Below, in pieces: positions 24,209-29,921 of a DNA stretch of 53,321 bases. The DNA lies in IMG/VR virus record IMGVR_UViG_3300031463_000010, positions 1 to 53,321 of that record; one strand, given 5' to 3'. The stretch is from a virus. The translations under genes were made by a program, and so were the position numbers. Positions within the stretch are counted from its first letter, which is position 1; every line of letters begins with the position of its first letter. Under the pieces are notes generated by a model that saw only the letters and a list, made by a program, of their open reading frames with translations, had not been told where the DNA came from and did no database searches.

Positions 24209-24562
24209 CTACAGCTCAAACGCACAGAATGTAGTGCCATCTTCAGCGACGGCACGTGCGCCACCATCAGCCATTTCAACTATCAGCTTTGCTATTGGAC
24301 TGTCCTCCTCCAAGATAACCGCTTTCCCTACCTCGACGGTAGGGTACACGGTTTTATCGCACGGGTAGAATGTGTCCAATATGCGACGGGCTGCCTCGAC
24401 GTCGGGCATACCCTCATAAAACGGCGTAGGCGCGCCGCAAATTGCTAATGCCCATCTTACCTTCACTCTGGCCTCTACCTCATCGGCTTCTTCAGCCTGC
24501 GCGATGACCTCTTCAGCCTCATTGAGTGCCTCTAAAGCACTTTCCCTAAACGTCTTAAACAT
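24209..24562 (-). CDS. small acidic protein, unknown function
   Basis: 117 residues, SD AGGAGGT. N-terminal acidic helix (A-L-E-A-L-N-E-A-E-E-V-I-A-Q-A-E-E), then a mixed alpha/beta part ending G-T-T-F-C-A-F-E-L. It is the second gene after the operon promoter, so expected early. No domain recognised. Confidence 0.6.
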   Translation of the reverse strand: MFKTFRESALEALNEAEEVIAQAEEADEVEARVKVRWALAICGAPTPFYEGMPDVEAARRILDTFYPCDKTVYPTVEVGKAVILEEDSPIAKLIVEMADGGARAVAEDGTTFCAFEL

Positions 24563-24568
24563 TTTCGC

Positions 24569-24877
24569 TTACCTCCTGTATCTTATTTCAATCACAGCAA
24601 ACTTGCGCGCGCCAATAATGACGTAAGGCGCGCGCCGAAAGGCCTCGACGGCCTCCAACGCGCGCCGCTCCTCGTCCGTCAATTCTATTGGTGGACGTTC
24701 TATTGCGTCCAATAGGGCACGTGCGAACCGCAGCGTGCGTGTTCCGTCCTTTTCCCGAAATGGCACGTATCCCGTGTCAATGTGGGCCAGTGCCAGTATG
24801 CTTTTCATTATGTCCACCGCTTCAGGCAGCGGTGCACTGTCCACTTGTTTTAGTAATTCTTTTTCTTTGTTCGCCAT
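24569..24877 (-). CDS. small protein, first gene of the long minus-strand operon
   Basis: 102 residues, SD GGAGGAG, about 22 bases downstream of the predicted transcription start. Charged N-terminal helix (K-E-K-E-L-L-K-Q), E-L-T-D-E-E-R-R-A-L-E-A-V helix, then Y-V-I-I-G-A-R-K-F-A-V-I-E-I. First-transcribed position suggests an early takeover or host-interaction role (inference only). Confidence 0.6.
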   Translation of the reverse strand: MANKEKELLKQVDSAPLPEAVDIMKSILALAHIDTGYVPFREKDGTRTLRFARALLDAIERPPIELTDEERRALEAVEAFRRAPYVIIGARKFAVIEIRYRR

Positions 24878-24905
24878 TTTCTTTCTCCTCCAATGTTTTG
24901 ACTAC

Positions 24906-24934
24906 ATTGTACCACAAAATTTTGCGTTTGTCAA
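24906..24934 (-). promoter_or_regulatory. sigma-70 promoter of the long minus-strand operon
   Basis: On the minus strand: TTGACA (24934-24929), 17-base spacer, TACAAT (24911-24906), with TGG before the -10. Predicted start near 24899. It is the only clear promoter for the roughly 19.5-kb operon down to 5350. Directly upstream of the -35 lie two 20-bp tandem repeats. Confidence 0.85.
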
Positions 24935-24974
24935 GGGGTTAGTGCGCAAGTGACGGGGTTAGTGCGCAAGTGCC
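24935..24974. repeat. two tandem 20-bp repeats abutting the operon -35
   Basis: Units 24935-24954 and 24955-24974 (GGGGTTAGTGCGCAAGTG plus two bases) differ at one position. Their place immediately upstream of the operon's -35 box is that of an activator or repressor site. The internal TGCGCA is palindromic. Confidence 0.75.
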
Positions 24975-25014
24975 AAAAGACAACAGGGGGTTGACGCCAC
25001 CCCCTGTGTCTTTT
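24975..25014 (-). terminator. rho-independent terminator after the 63-residue gene
   Basis: A 15-bp stem with one bulged A (24975-24990 with 25000-25014) and a nine-base loop, flanked by AAAA on one side and TTTT on the other, so it could act in both directions. It closes the 25223-25032 cassette before the next promoter. Confidence 0.8.
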
Positions 25015-25031
25015 GCTGGGTGCTGGAGCTG

Positions 25032-25223
25032 TCAAGATACGTGCACGATAAGGGTATCCGTGTCCTCCAACTCCTCTACTAGGCACATATCACGCTTAAC
25101 TTGGGCACGGCAGTAGCCGTGCCCGTCAAGAATGATTTTGTCGTCCTCAATACGTATGTCACCCTGTAATCGGATGTAGCCACCGTCAATGGTCACGTGC
25201 ATAATACCAAATCTCTCCTCCAT
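25032..25223 (-). CDS. small early protein, single-gene cassette
   Basis: 63 residues from ATG 25223. A longer frame reading back to 25277 would begin inside the promoter, so it was not used. The protein is beta-rich and acidic (H-V-T-I-D-G-G-Y-I-R-L-Q-G-D-I-R-I-E-D-D-K-I-I-L) with an E-D-T-D end. It has its own promoter and terminator, the organisation of a phage moron or early host-interaction gene. Function unknown. Confidence 0.6.
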   Translation of the reverse strand: MEERFGIMHVTIDGGYIRLQGDIRIEDDKIILDGHGYCRAQVKRDMCLVEELEDTDTLIVHVS

Positions 25224-25265
25224 GGTCTCTGAACCCCCTTTTTGCGGTTGTTCTATTTTACTTTC

Positions 25266-25294
25266 ATTATACCACAATGTGGTACATTTGTCAA
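25266..25294 (-). promoter_or_regulatory. consensus sigma-70 promoter with operator-like palindrome
   Basis: Minus strand: TTGACA (25294-25289), 17-base spacer, TATAAT (25271-25266), both perfect consensus, with TGG before the -10. The spacer contains the near-perfect palindrome TACCACATTGTGGTA, a likely operator overlapping the RNA polymerase site. Confidence 0.9.
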
Positions 25295-25377
25295 GGGGGT
25301 AGAGGGGGTTTTTTCGTCTTTTTTAAGGTTTAATGGGTAGGGATTGTGTTACAGAGATGTACCACAATGTCGCTAAA

Positions 25378-25485
25378 ATCTAACTAAAGGGGTGAAAAAC
25401 TCATTGCGCAAATGTTATAACATTTCATATATAAACTACAACGTAATACCTATTCGCGTGCGGTTTTTCACCCTTTTAGTTAGAT
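25378..25485. repeat. 23-bp inverted repeat enclosing a 16-bp palindrome
   Basis: Arms 25378-25400 and 25463-25485 match at 22 of 23 positions when one is inverted, with 62 bases between. Inside the loop, 25410-25425 is the perfect palindrome AAATGTTATAACATTT. Such a nested structure could be a cruciform, an initiator site or a dimeric operator. Confidence 0.8.
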
Positions 25486-25486
25486 G

Positions 25487-25543
25487 GATGTAGATTTCTG
25501 TAGATTTTAGTTTACATAACGATGTAGATTTCGTTAGAATTTG
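25487..25543. repeat. iteron-like direct repeats
   Basis: ATGTAGATTT at 25488-25497, CTGTAGATTT directly after at 25498-25507, ATGTAGATTT again at 25522-25531, and a decayed GTTAGAATTT next to that. The two pairs make a roughly 22-bp element present twice, 34 bases apart. Confidence 0.7.
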
Positions 25544-25594
25544 GGTGTGTTACAGATGCAGCACAATGTACGTGGTTGTCACACAGCCGAAATT

Positions 25595-25670
25595 CTACGT
25601 TGTGATACGCATTTTGGGGTGAAATGTTAGAGAAATTTTTCACAACCTACGTTGTGTTACGCATTTTGGG
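25595..25670. repeat. duplicated 24-bp element
   Basis: 25595-25618 and 25647-25670 (CTACGTTGTG-N-TACGCATTTTGGG) differ at one base. Spacing start to start is 52 bases, about five helical turns, so bound proteins would face the same side. Confidence 0.75.
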
Positions 25671-25728
25671 CCAGAAATCTCTTGCAAGAACCGCAAGACA
25701 GCGGGTGAAACAGCTCTGTGCGTCAAAC

Positions 25729-25756
25729 GGGGGTGGGGGGTGCGGGGGGTGGGGGG
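25729..25756 (+). other. G-quadruplex candidate
   Basis: Four plus-strand G-runs of 5, 6, 6 and 6 separated by 1, 3 and 1 bases, an unusually favourable intramolecular quadruplex pattern. It sits just past the downstream terminator of the neighbouring cassette and at the edge of the repeat region. Confidence 0.75.
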
Positions 25757-25768
25757 ATTATGTCAAGT

Positions 25769-25802
25769 AAAAAAGGCTGCGGTCCGTGAAAGACCAGCAG
25801 CC
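25769..25802 (-). terminator. rho-independent terminator of the 96-residue cassette
   Basis: On the minus strand a GGCTGC stem, one unpaired T, a four-bp GGTC/GACC stem and a seven-base loop are followed by six T's. It begins 25 bases after the gene's stop. Confidence 0.85.
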
Positions 25803-25826
25803 GTTCTTGGTATTTCTGACTGTGGT

Positions 25827-26117
25827 TCAGTAATGTCCTAGTGCGTCGTGGGTGCTTTTGCGGGCATACCCACATTTCGGGCAATAGAACCAGTCGTCTT
25901 CTTGCGCCTCTTCATACGGACCAATGATACGCCATCTGGCATACCAGCCGTTCCATGGTTTGAGACGCTGGGCGGCCTCTAACGCCTCTTCGCGGTGGGC
26001 AAATCTACCATGGCCGTACCAGCTGGCGTAATCGGGATGGCCGTGGCTAACCTGGAGTTCCCATGGCAAGACAACCTTTTCTTCTCTCCTACCCGATTTT
26101 GCCATCGGGCTAGGCAT
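25827..26117 (-). CDS. small early protein with C-terminal zinc knuckle
   Basis: 96 residues from ATG 26117; ATG 26105 is also possible and neither has a strong SD. A Lys/Arg start is followed by a Trp/Tyr-rich middle (Y-A-S-W-Y-G-H-G-R-F, N-G-W-Y-A-R-W-R) and C-P-K-C-G near the end, with possible His ligands after it. Monocistronic with its own promoter and terminator, as expected for an early accessory gene. Confidence 0.6.
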   Translation of the reverse strand: MPSPMAKSGRREEKVVLPWELQVSHGHPDYASWYGHGRFAHREEALEAAQRLKPWNGWYARWRIIGPYEEAQEDDWFYCPKCGYARKSTHDALGHY

Positions 26118-26134
26118 ATTTTTATTCTACCCCT

Positions 26135-26163
26135 ATTGTACCACAATGTACTGCATTTGTCAA
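26135..26163 (-). promoter_or_regulatory. sigma-70 promoter of the 96-residue cassette
   Basis: Minus strand: TTGACA (26163-26158), 17-base spacer, TACAAT (26140-26135), TGG before the -10. The spacer ends in the ACATTGTGG box shared with the 25266-25294 promoter. Predicted start about 26128, giving an 11-base leader. Confidence 0.85.
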
Positions 26164-26224
26164 GTGGTTTGGCTGCCAATTTTGTCATCTGTCGCCAGAA
26201 ATTTGTGGCAAAGTGGGTTGGGGG

Positions 26225-26256
26225 AAAAAGAGAGCACCAGCGGGTGCTGGTGCTCT
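26225..26256 (-). terminator. rho-independent terminator of the two-gene cassette
   Basis: Perfect 11-bp stem (26231-26241 with 26246-26256), four-base loop, then CTTTTT on the minus strand. It lies 27 bases past the stop of the 70-residue gene. Confidence 0.85.
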
Positions 26257-26282
26257 GCTAGGGGTACATCTGAATAACGGGG

Positions 26283-26495
26283 TTATAGTGTTATGATTTT
26301 CACATCTTTCACCTCTCTCGCTAGGTTTGGTACTTCTAGGTAATAGCCACAATCGCTACTGTCTATAAGTACTATAAACGTGCCTCTTATGCCTCTACCG
26401 CACCAATTACATATACCGTGACTGGCTGCACGAGCTTTCTTGTCTACTGTTTCTCTTGCGATATGGGCACATTGCCTACACAGGTTTCGTTTCAT
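26283..26495 (-). CDS. small zinc-ribbon protein, second gene of an early cassette
   Basis: 70 residues, SD GGGGGTG. C-R-Q-C-A-H at the N-terminus and C-N-W-C-G about 22 residues later form a four-Cys zinc ribbon; the rest is a beta-rich tail (G-T-F-I-V-L-I-D, Y-Y-L-E-V). Follows the 116-residue gene by 11 bases and shares its promoter. Confidence 0.65.
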   Translation of the reverse strand: MKRNLCRQCAHIARETVDKKARAASHGICNWCGRGIRGTFIVLIDSSDCGYYLEVPNLAREVKDVKIITL

Positions 26496-26506
26496 CTTTC
26501 ACCCCC

Positions 26507-26857
26507 CTATGCTGTTGCGTCCACGGGTTCTACGTACATTAAAATCCCATTCAGGTCTACCATGCCATATCTTTTGAATTCTTTAATCTTCTCTTCAAAT
26601 TGCTCTGTTTCTAGGTACTCTATTGTGATGACACCTTCTGACAAGGTGTCTTTCTTTGTGGGAAAGTACATTCTTTCCCAAGTATCAGAAAACGCCAGAG
26701 CCCAAACATGTCCTATGGGTGCGCCACATATGGCACATACCCCCCGTGCTTCTCTCTTGTTCTTGACGGGGGTTAGGTCACCCATGTCGTGCGAACCGTG
26801 CGAAGCACATACGAGACATACGAGCTCATCATCTCTATTTTTATATGCGTGTATCAT
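26507..26857 (-). CDS. small zinc-binding protein, first gene of an early cassette
   Basis: 116 residues, SD AGGAGG. Two Cys pairs, C-L-V-C-A-S-H and C-A-I-C-G, about 26 residues apart suggest a zinc ribbon in the first half; the second half is alpha/beta (V-I-T-I-E-Y-L-E-T-E-Q-F-E-E-K-I-K-E-F). It starts about 24 bases after the predicted transcription start. With its partner it resembles small early-expressed regulators or anti-host proteins, but nothing shows which. Confidence 0.65.
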   Translation of the reverse strand: MIHAYKNRDDELVCLVCASHGSHDMGDLTPVKNKREARGVCAICGAPIGHVWALAFSDTWERMYFPTKKDTLSEGVITIEYLETEQFEEKIKEFKRYGMVDLNGILMYVEPVDATA

Positions 26858-26887
26858 CTTTTATGCCTCCTATCGTATTTTGACTAC

Positions 26888-26916
26888 ATTATAACACAAT
26901 GTTTTTACTTTGTCAA
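26888..26916 (-). promoter_or_regulatory. sigma-70 promoter of the two-gene early cassette
   Basis: Minus strand: TTGACA (26916-26911), 17-base spacer, TATAAT (26893-26888), both consensus, TGT before the -10. The spacer carries ACATTGTGT, one base off the shared box. It is the outermost minus-strand promoter before transcription switches strand. Confidence 0.9.
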
Positions 26917-27265
26917 GTACCTAGCGCTAGTAATTAACCGTTAGTACCCACGCAAATACGAAAATAGCCTAACGCTAGCCATATGTGGCACTAACCCTAG
27001 CGCTAGGCGCGTTATGTCAACGTGCGTGTGGCGCTAACCTAACGCGAGACGCGCGCGCCGACTTGACATAACGCACCTGCCAATCGCCATTTGCCAGAAA
27101 TCTATGCTTTCCTACGAAAACCTCGGCAAATCTGCGCCAGCAGATTTGCCACGGGACTGGTTGGCAGGGGGGTACGGTATCGGCTCGTTAGACCCCCTCT
27201 CCAAATCCGCAACTAATCGACATTTATCTGGACAAAATCTACCAAAATCCACAACTAACCCGTCC
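26917..27265. promoter_or_regulatory. divergent intergenic control region with repeated palindromes
   Basis: No supported gene. CTAGCGCTAG occurs at 26921-26930 and 26997-27006 (12-bp palindrome there), with partial copies at about 26970 and 27032. A TGTGGCRCTAACC element is repeated (about 26984 and 27028). A 12-bp inverted repeat has arms 27009-27020 and 27063-27074, and an 11-bp hairpin lies at 27125-27150. It separates leftward early from rightward virion genes and looks like operators for a switch protein. Confidence 0.6.
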
Positions 27266-27294
27266 TTGACATTTTTCCTGTGTTGTGTTATTGT
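27266..27294 (+). promoter_or_regulatory. promoter of the virion module
   Basis: TTGACA (27266-27271), 17-base spacer, TATTGT (27289-27294), TGT before the -10. The -10 is weaker than those of the early promoters. The predicted start falls at about 27301, the A of the terminase ATG, so the transcript may be leaderless. Confidence 0.75.
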
Positions 27295-27300
27295 AAAGCT

Positions 27301-27723
27301 ATGAAGGATCAGATCATCCAAGCGCTCAAATCCGGTGAGGATGACGTCGTAGCGATTGCTGCGCGCTTTCAGGTCTCTCCGGCCTATGTGCGCAAGCTGC
27401 GCCGGGAGCTCTACAGTCCCCAACAGCCCCGGCCTGTGTTGGAGCGCCGCCTGAACACGCTCACGACGCAGACGGTGCGCAAGGTTCAGCAGATGCTTAA
27501 GAGCGACCGGCTCTCCGAGCGTTCGACCCTGCTCTTGTTGAAAATCCTCCTCGAACACCTGCGTGGGATGTATCATGTGCAGCTGTCCTACAACAACGTC
27601 TTCGTGGATGCGCGCAACCAGACGATGACGCCCGTCGACATGACGACGCTGGTCGACATGCTTGACGAGCGCTTGAACACCGACGACCTGCGGCGCATTG
27701 TGCAGGCAGAGGCGCCAGAATGA
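27301..27723 (+). CDS. terS: terminase small subunit
   Basis: 140 residues from ATG 27301. The N-terminal helix-turn-helix (D-V-V-A-I-A-A-R-F-Q-V-S-P-A-Y-V-R-K-L-R) would recognise packaging DNA. The helical centre (T-Q-T-V-R-K-V-Q-Q-M-L, L-L-L-L-K-I-L-L-E-H-L) suits ring oligomerisation, and the acidic C-terminus may contact the large subunit. The stop overlaps the large subunit start (ATGA). Identity rests on the HTH, size and position. Confidence 0.8.
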   Translation: MKDQIIQALKSGEDDVVAIAARFQVSPAYVRKLRRELYSPQQPRPVLERRLNTLTTQTVRKVQQMLKSDRLSERSTLLLLKILLEHLRGMYHVQLSYNNVFVDARNQTMTPVDMTTLVDMLDERLNTDDLRRIVQAEAPE

Positions 27724-29333
27724 TCGACCCTGAGGAGCTGCGGCGTGCTGCCAGGCTGACGTTGGCGCGGCGGGATTTTATCACATTCGCGCAGCTGATG
27801 GAGCCGACGTATGCCGCGCCGCCGCACATCCGGCTCATCGCGGAGCACCTGCAGAAGCTCGCCGAGGGGGAGATAAGGCGGTTGATTATCCTGATGCCGC
27901 CGCGCAGTGGGAAGAGCTGGACGTGCACGCAGCTCTTCCCGGCGTGGTACTTGGGGAGGAATCCAGCACATCGTGTTATCATCACCGCGCACACTGCGGC
28001 GCTGGCGGAGTCGTTCAGCATCGCAGTGCGCGACGTCATCGACGGGCGTCCGGCGTTCCGGGAGGCGTTCGCCGGTGTGCGTGTGTCCGCAAATCAACGT
28101 GCGGCGTTCCGGTGGGCGTTGCATGGGTACCGGGATACCATGATCGCCGCAGGTGTGGGCGGCGGCATCACCGGGTACGGGGCGCATTTGCTTATCATCG
28201 ATGACCCGGTGAAGAACTTCGAGGAGGCGGTTTCGCCCAGCGTGCAGGAGCGCAATTGGATGTGGTATACCACCACCGCGCGCACACGCCTCGTCGGTGA
28301 GGGGAAGGTGTTGGTGGTAATGACGCACTGGGCGGAGAGCGATCTGGCAGGGCGGATATTGGACTCCCCGGAGGGGAAGGATTTCCATGTGTTGGCGCTG
28401 CCCGCGGAGAGTTTGGGGACATGGACCGATCCAACGTGCGATGAAGCGTATGTGAATGCACTTGATCCGTTCTCCCGGAAGTATGTCTTCCCCGACGCGT
28501 TGGGGCGGCCACGCGGGACGCCATTGTGGCCGGAGATGGGTTATGACCGTGAGTTCCTACAGCGTGCTAAGGCGTTGTTGGGCTACCAATACCAAGGGCT
28601 GTACCAATGCTCCCCAATCGCGCCGCAGGGGAATATGTTCGAGCGCGCCAACATCCGCGCGGTGACGCAGGCACAGCTGGTCGAGGAAGGGTACAAGGTC
28701 GCTGCGCGTGTGCGTTCTTATGACCTGGCGTTCAGCGCGGACGAGCACGCCGATGCCACGGTCGGGTTGCTCCTTACGGTGTATCATAAGGAGGGGCATA
28801 CGCTGCTGGTCGTTGAGGACTGTGCACACTGGCGTGCGGAGTGGAATGAGTCCGCGGAGAAAATCCTTGCGATTGCGCAACAGGACGGGAAGGAGGTTGT
28901 GATCCTGGTAGAGGCGGTGGCGTCACAGAATGTCGCATTCAAGTCGCTGCGGCGCGACCCACGGCTGGCAATGCATCACATCATCCCCATCACGCCGGAT
29001 AAGGATAAGGTATCCCGTGCGCAGTACACCATGCGCTGGGTCGGATTGAAGGCGCTGTGCTTGCTCTACCCCTCCCCCAACACCCTACCGCCATGGGCAG
29101 AGGGATTTATCGAGGAGTTGAGTGCGTTCCCGTTCGCGGCACACGATGACCGTGTGGATGCGCTCACCCAGGCGGTGAACTACCTCCAACCACTACTTGA
29201 CAGTTTGTTATCGAGGGGATATAATGTTTCCGAGAACATGCCTGAACGTCCGCGGCGGCGCTTCTGGGTGTTTGATGAATTGGGACAAGCAGTAGAGACT
29301 GTGCGAGATCGCCTTGTGTGGAGGGTTAATTAA
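27720..29333 (+). CDS. terL: terminase large subunit
   Basis: 537 residues. ATPase: Walker A M59-P-P-R-S-G-K-S66 and Walker B L-L-I-I-D-D (157-162). RNase H-like nuclease: S-Y-D335-L-A-F with D341/D345 following, and a late H-D-D-R-V-D motif. It packages DNA into proheads and cuts it. The MPPRxGKS Walker A and motif order are those of the common phage terminase family. The arrangement is consistent with headful packaging, though cos and pac cannot be told apart here. Confidence 0.95.
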   Translation: MIDPEELRRAARLTLARRDFITFAQLMEPTYAAPPHIRLIAEHLQKLAEGEIRRLIILMPPRSGKSWTCTQLFPAWYLGRNPAHRVIITAHTAALAESFSIAVRDVIDGRPAFREAFAGVRVSANQRAAFRWALHGYRDTMIAAGVGGGITGYGAHLLIIDDPVKNFEEAVSPSVQERNWMWYTTTARTRLVGEGKVLVVMTHWAESDLAGRILDSPEGKDFHVLALPAESLGTWTDPTCDEAYVNALDPFSRKYVFPDALGRPRGTPLWPEMGYDREFLQRAKALLGYQYQGLYQCSPIAPQGNMFERANIRAVTQAQLVEEGYKVAARVRSYDLAFSADEHADATVGLLLTVYHKEGHTLLVVEDCAHWRAEWNESAEKILAIAQQDGKEVVILVEAVASQNVAFKSLRRDPRLAMHHIIPITPDKDKVSRAQYTMRWVGLKALCLLYPSPNTLPPWAEGFIEELSAFPFAAHDDRVDALTQAVNYLQPLLDSLLSRGYNVSENMPERPRRRFWVFDELGQAVETVRDRLVWRVN

Positions 29334-29587
29334 TGCAAAGAGCCCCTAACGTTCCTGTTACAATTGAGGACCTCGATCGACGTCTGCGTGTGATCGAGCG
29401 TCTACTTGGCATTGATGTTGTGAATGAGGAGGCGGAGCCGTTGCCCATCGCGCCGCCATCTGTGCCTACAGCCGCTGCAACGGGCATGGCGATGGGGGGT
29501 GGTGCCGCTCCGACCGGCCCGCTGAATCGACGGACCACCACAACACCGTCGCCGGGGACGCTTCCACCACCGCCTTTAATGGAGTGA
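29333..29587 (+). CDS. small protein with Pro/Gly-rich disordered tail
   Basis: 84 residues, SD GGAGGG, start overlapping the terminase stop (TAATG). N-terminal helix (I-E-D-L-D-R-R-L-R-V-I-E-R-L-L-G) suggests a short coiled coil; residues 35-84 are Pro, Ala, Thr and Gly rich and probably unstructured. Unknown role, perhaps a head accessory. Confidence 0.55.
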   Translation: MQRAPNVPVTIEDLDRRLRVIERLLGIDVVNEEAEPLPIAPPSVPTAAATGMAMGGGAAPTGPLNRRTTTTPSPGTLPPPPLME

Positions 29588-29592
29588 GTGCG

Positions 29593-29817
29593 ATGGATCG
29601 ATGTTGTCATGCACGGTTTGTACGATGGAATCCGACGGATGGTAAGCGCTGTCTGGTGCAATGCAAGGACTGTGGGGTTGTGTTCCAGCTTCCCGCAGGG
29701 ATTGCATCGGAAGACACTGCGGTACGTGTGCCGTTCGATGGTGTATGGCGTGAGGCTGATTGGTATTTCCGTGAGAAGTATTCTCATATGTTCGACATTG
29801 AAAGGAGCAGTGTGTAA
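29593..29817 (+). CDS. small zinc-ribbon protein
   Basis: 74 residues from ATG 29593 (GGAG eight bases upstream); a GTG at 29584 is in frame but less likely. Early C-C-H, then C-L-V-Q-C-K-D-C-G gives a Cys cluster, then an acidic and aromatic C-terminus (W-Y-F-R-E-K-Y). Overlaps the next ATG by one base. Confidence 0.6.
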   Translation: MDRCCHARFVRWNPTDGKRCLVQCKDCGVVFQLPAGIASEDTAVRVPFDGVWREADWYFREKYSHMFDIERSSV

Positions 29818-29915
29818 TGTTAGGCCGACGCATTGGATTCATTGTATGTCCGCGCTGTGGGCACGAGACGATATCCGATGTGAAGCGTTGTCCGTGGTGT
29901 GGATATTCTGAGTAG
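29817..29915 (+). CDS. 32-residue zinc-ribbon peptide
   Basis: Starts within the previous stop (TAATG) with AAGGAG eight bases upstream. C-P-R-C-G-H and C-P-W-C-G, 11 residues apart, form a complete four-Cys ribbon in a 32-residue protein. The SD and the exact motif pair argue strongly for a real gene despite its size. Confidence 0.65.
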   Translation: MLGRRIGFIVCPRCGHETISDVKRCPWCGYSE

Positions 29916-29921
29916 TGTGGG

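Larger units (their letters stand above)
25295..25768. other. non-coding repeat-rich region, candidate replication origin
   Basis: No credible gene in about 470 bases. It holds two copies of a TGTGTTACAG...CACAATGT element (25345-25370, 25546-25569), a 23-bp inverted repeat, a 16-bp palindrome, ATGTAGATTT iterons, a duplicated 24-mer and a G-rich run. It lies close to where transcription diverges. AT-rich iterons plus palindromes are typical of phage and plasmid origins; initiation is inferred, not shown. Confidence 0.5.

Noticed and set aside
25224-25277. Longer start (25277) for the 63-residue early gene
   Set aside because: Those codons lie within the consensus promoter and upstream of the predicted transcription start.
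27063-27091. Second plus-strand promoter at TTGACA 27063
   Set aside because: No -10-like hexamer lies 16-18 bases downstream; the TTGACA belongs to the 12-bp inverted repeat.
27112-27576. 154-codon minus-strand gene opposite the small terminase
   Set aside because: It overlaps the terminase HTH region and the virion promoter, has no SD, and its composition is that of a shadow frame.
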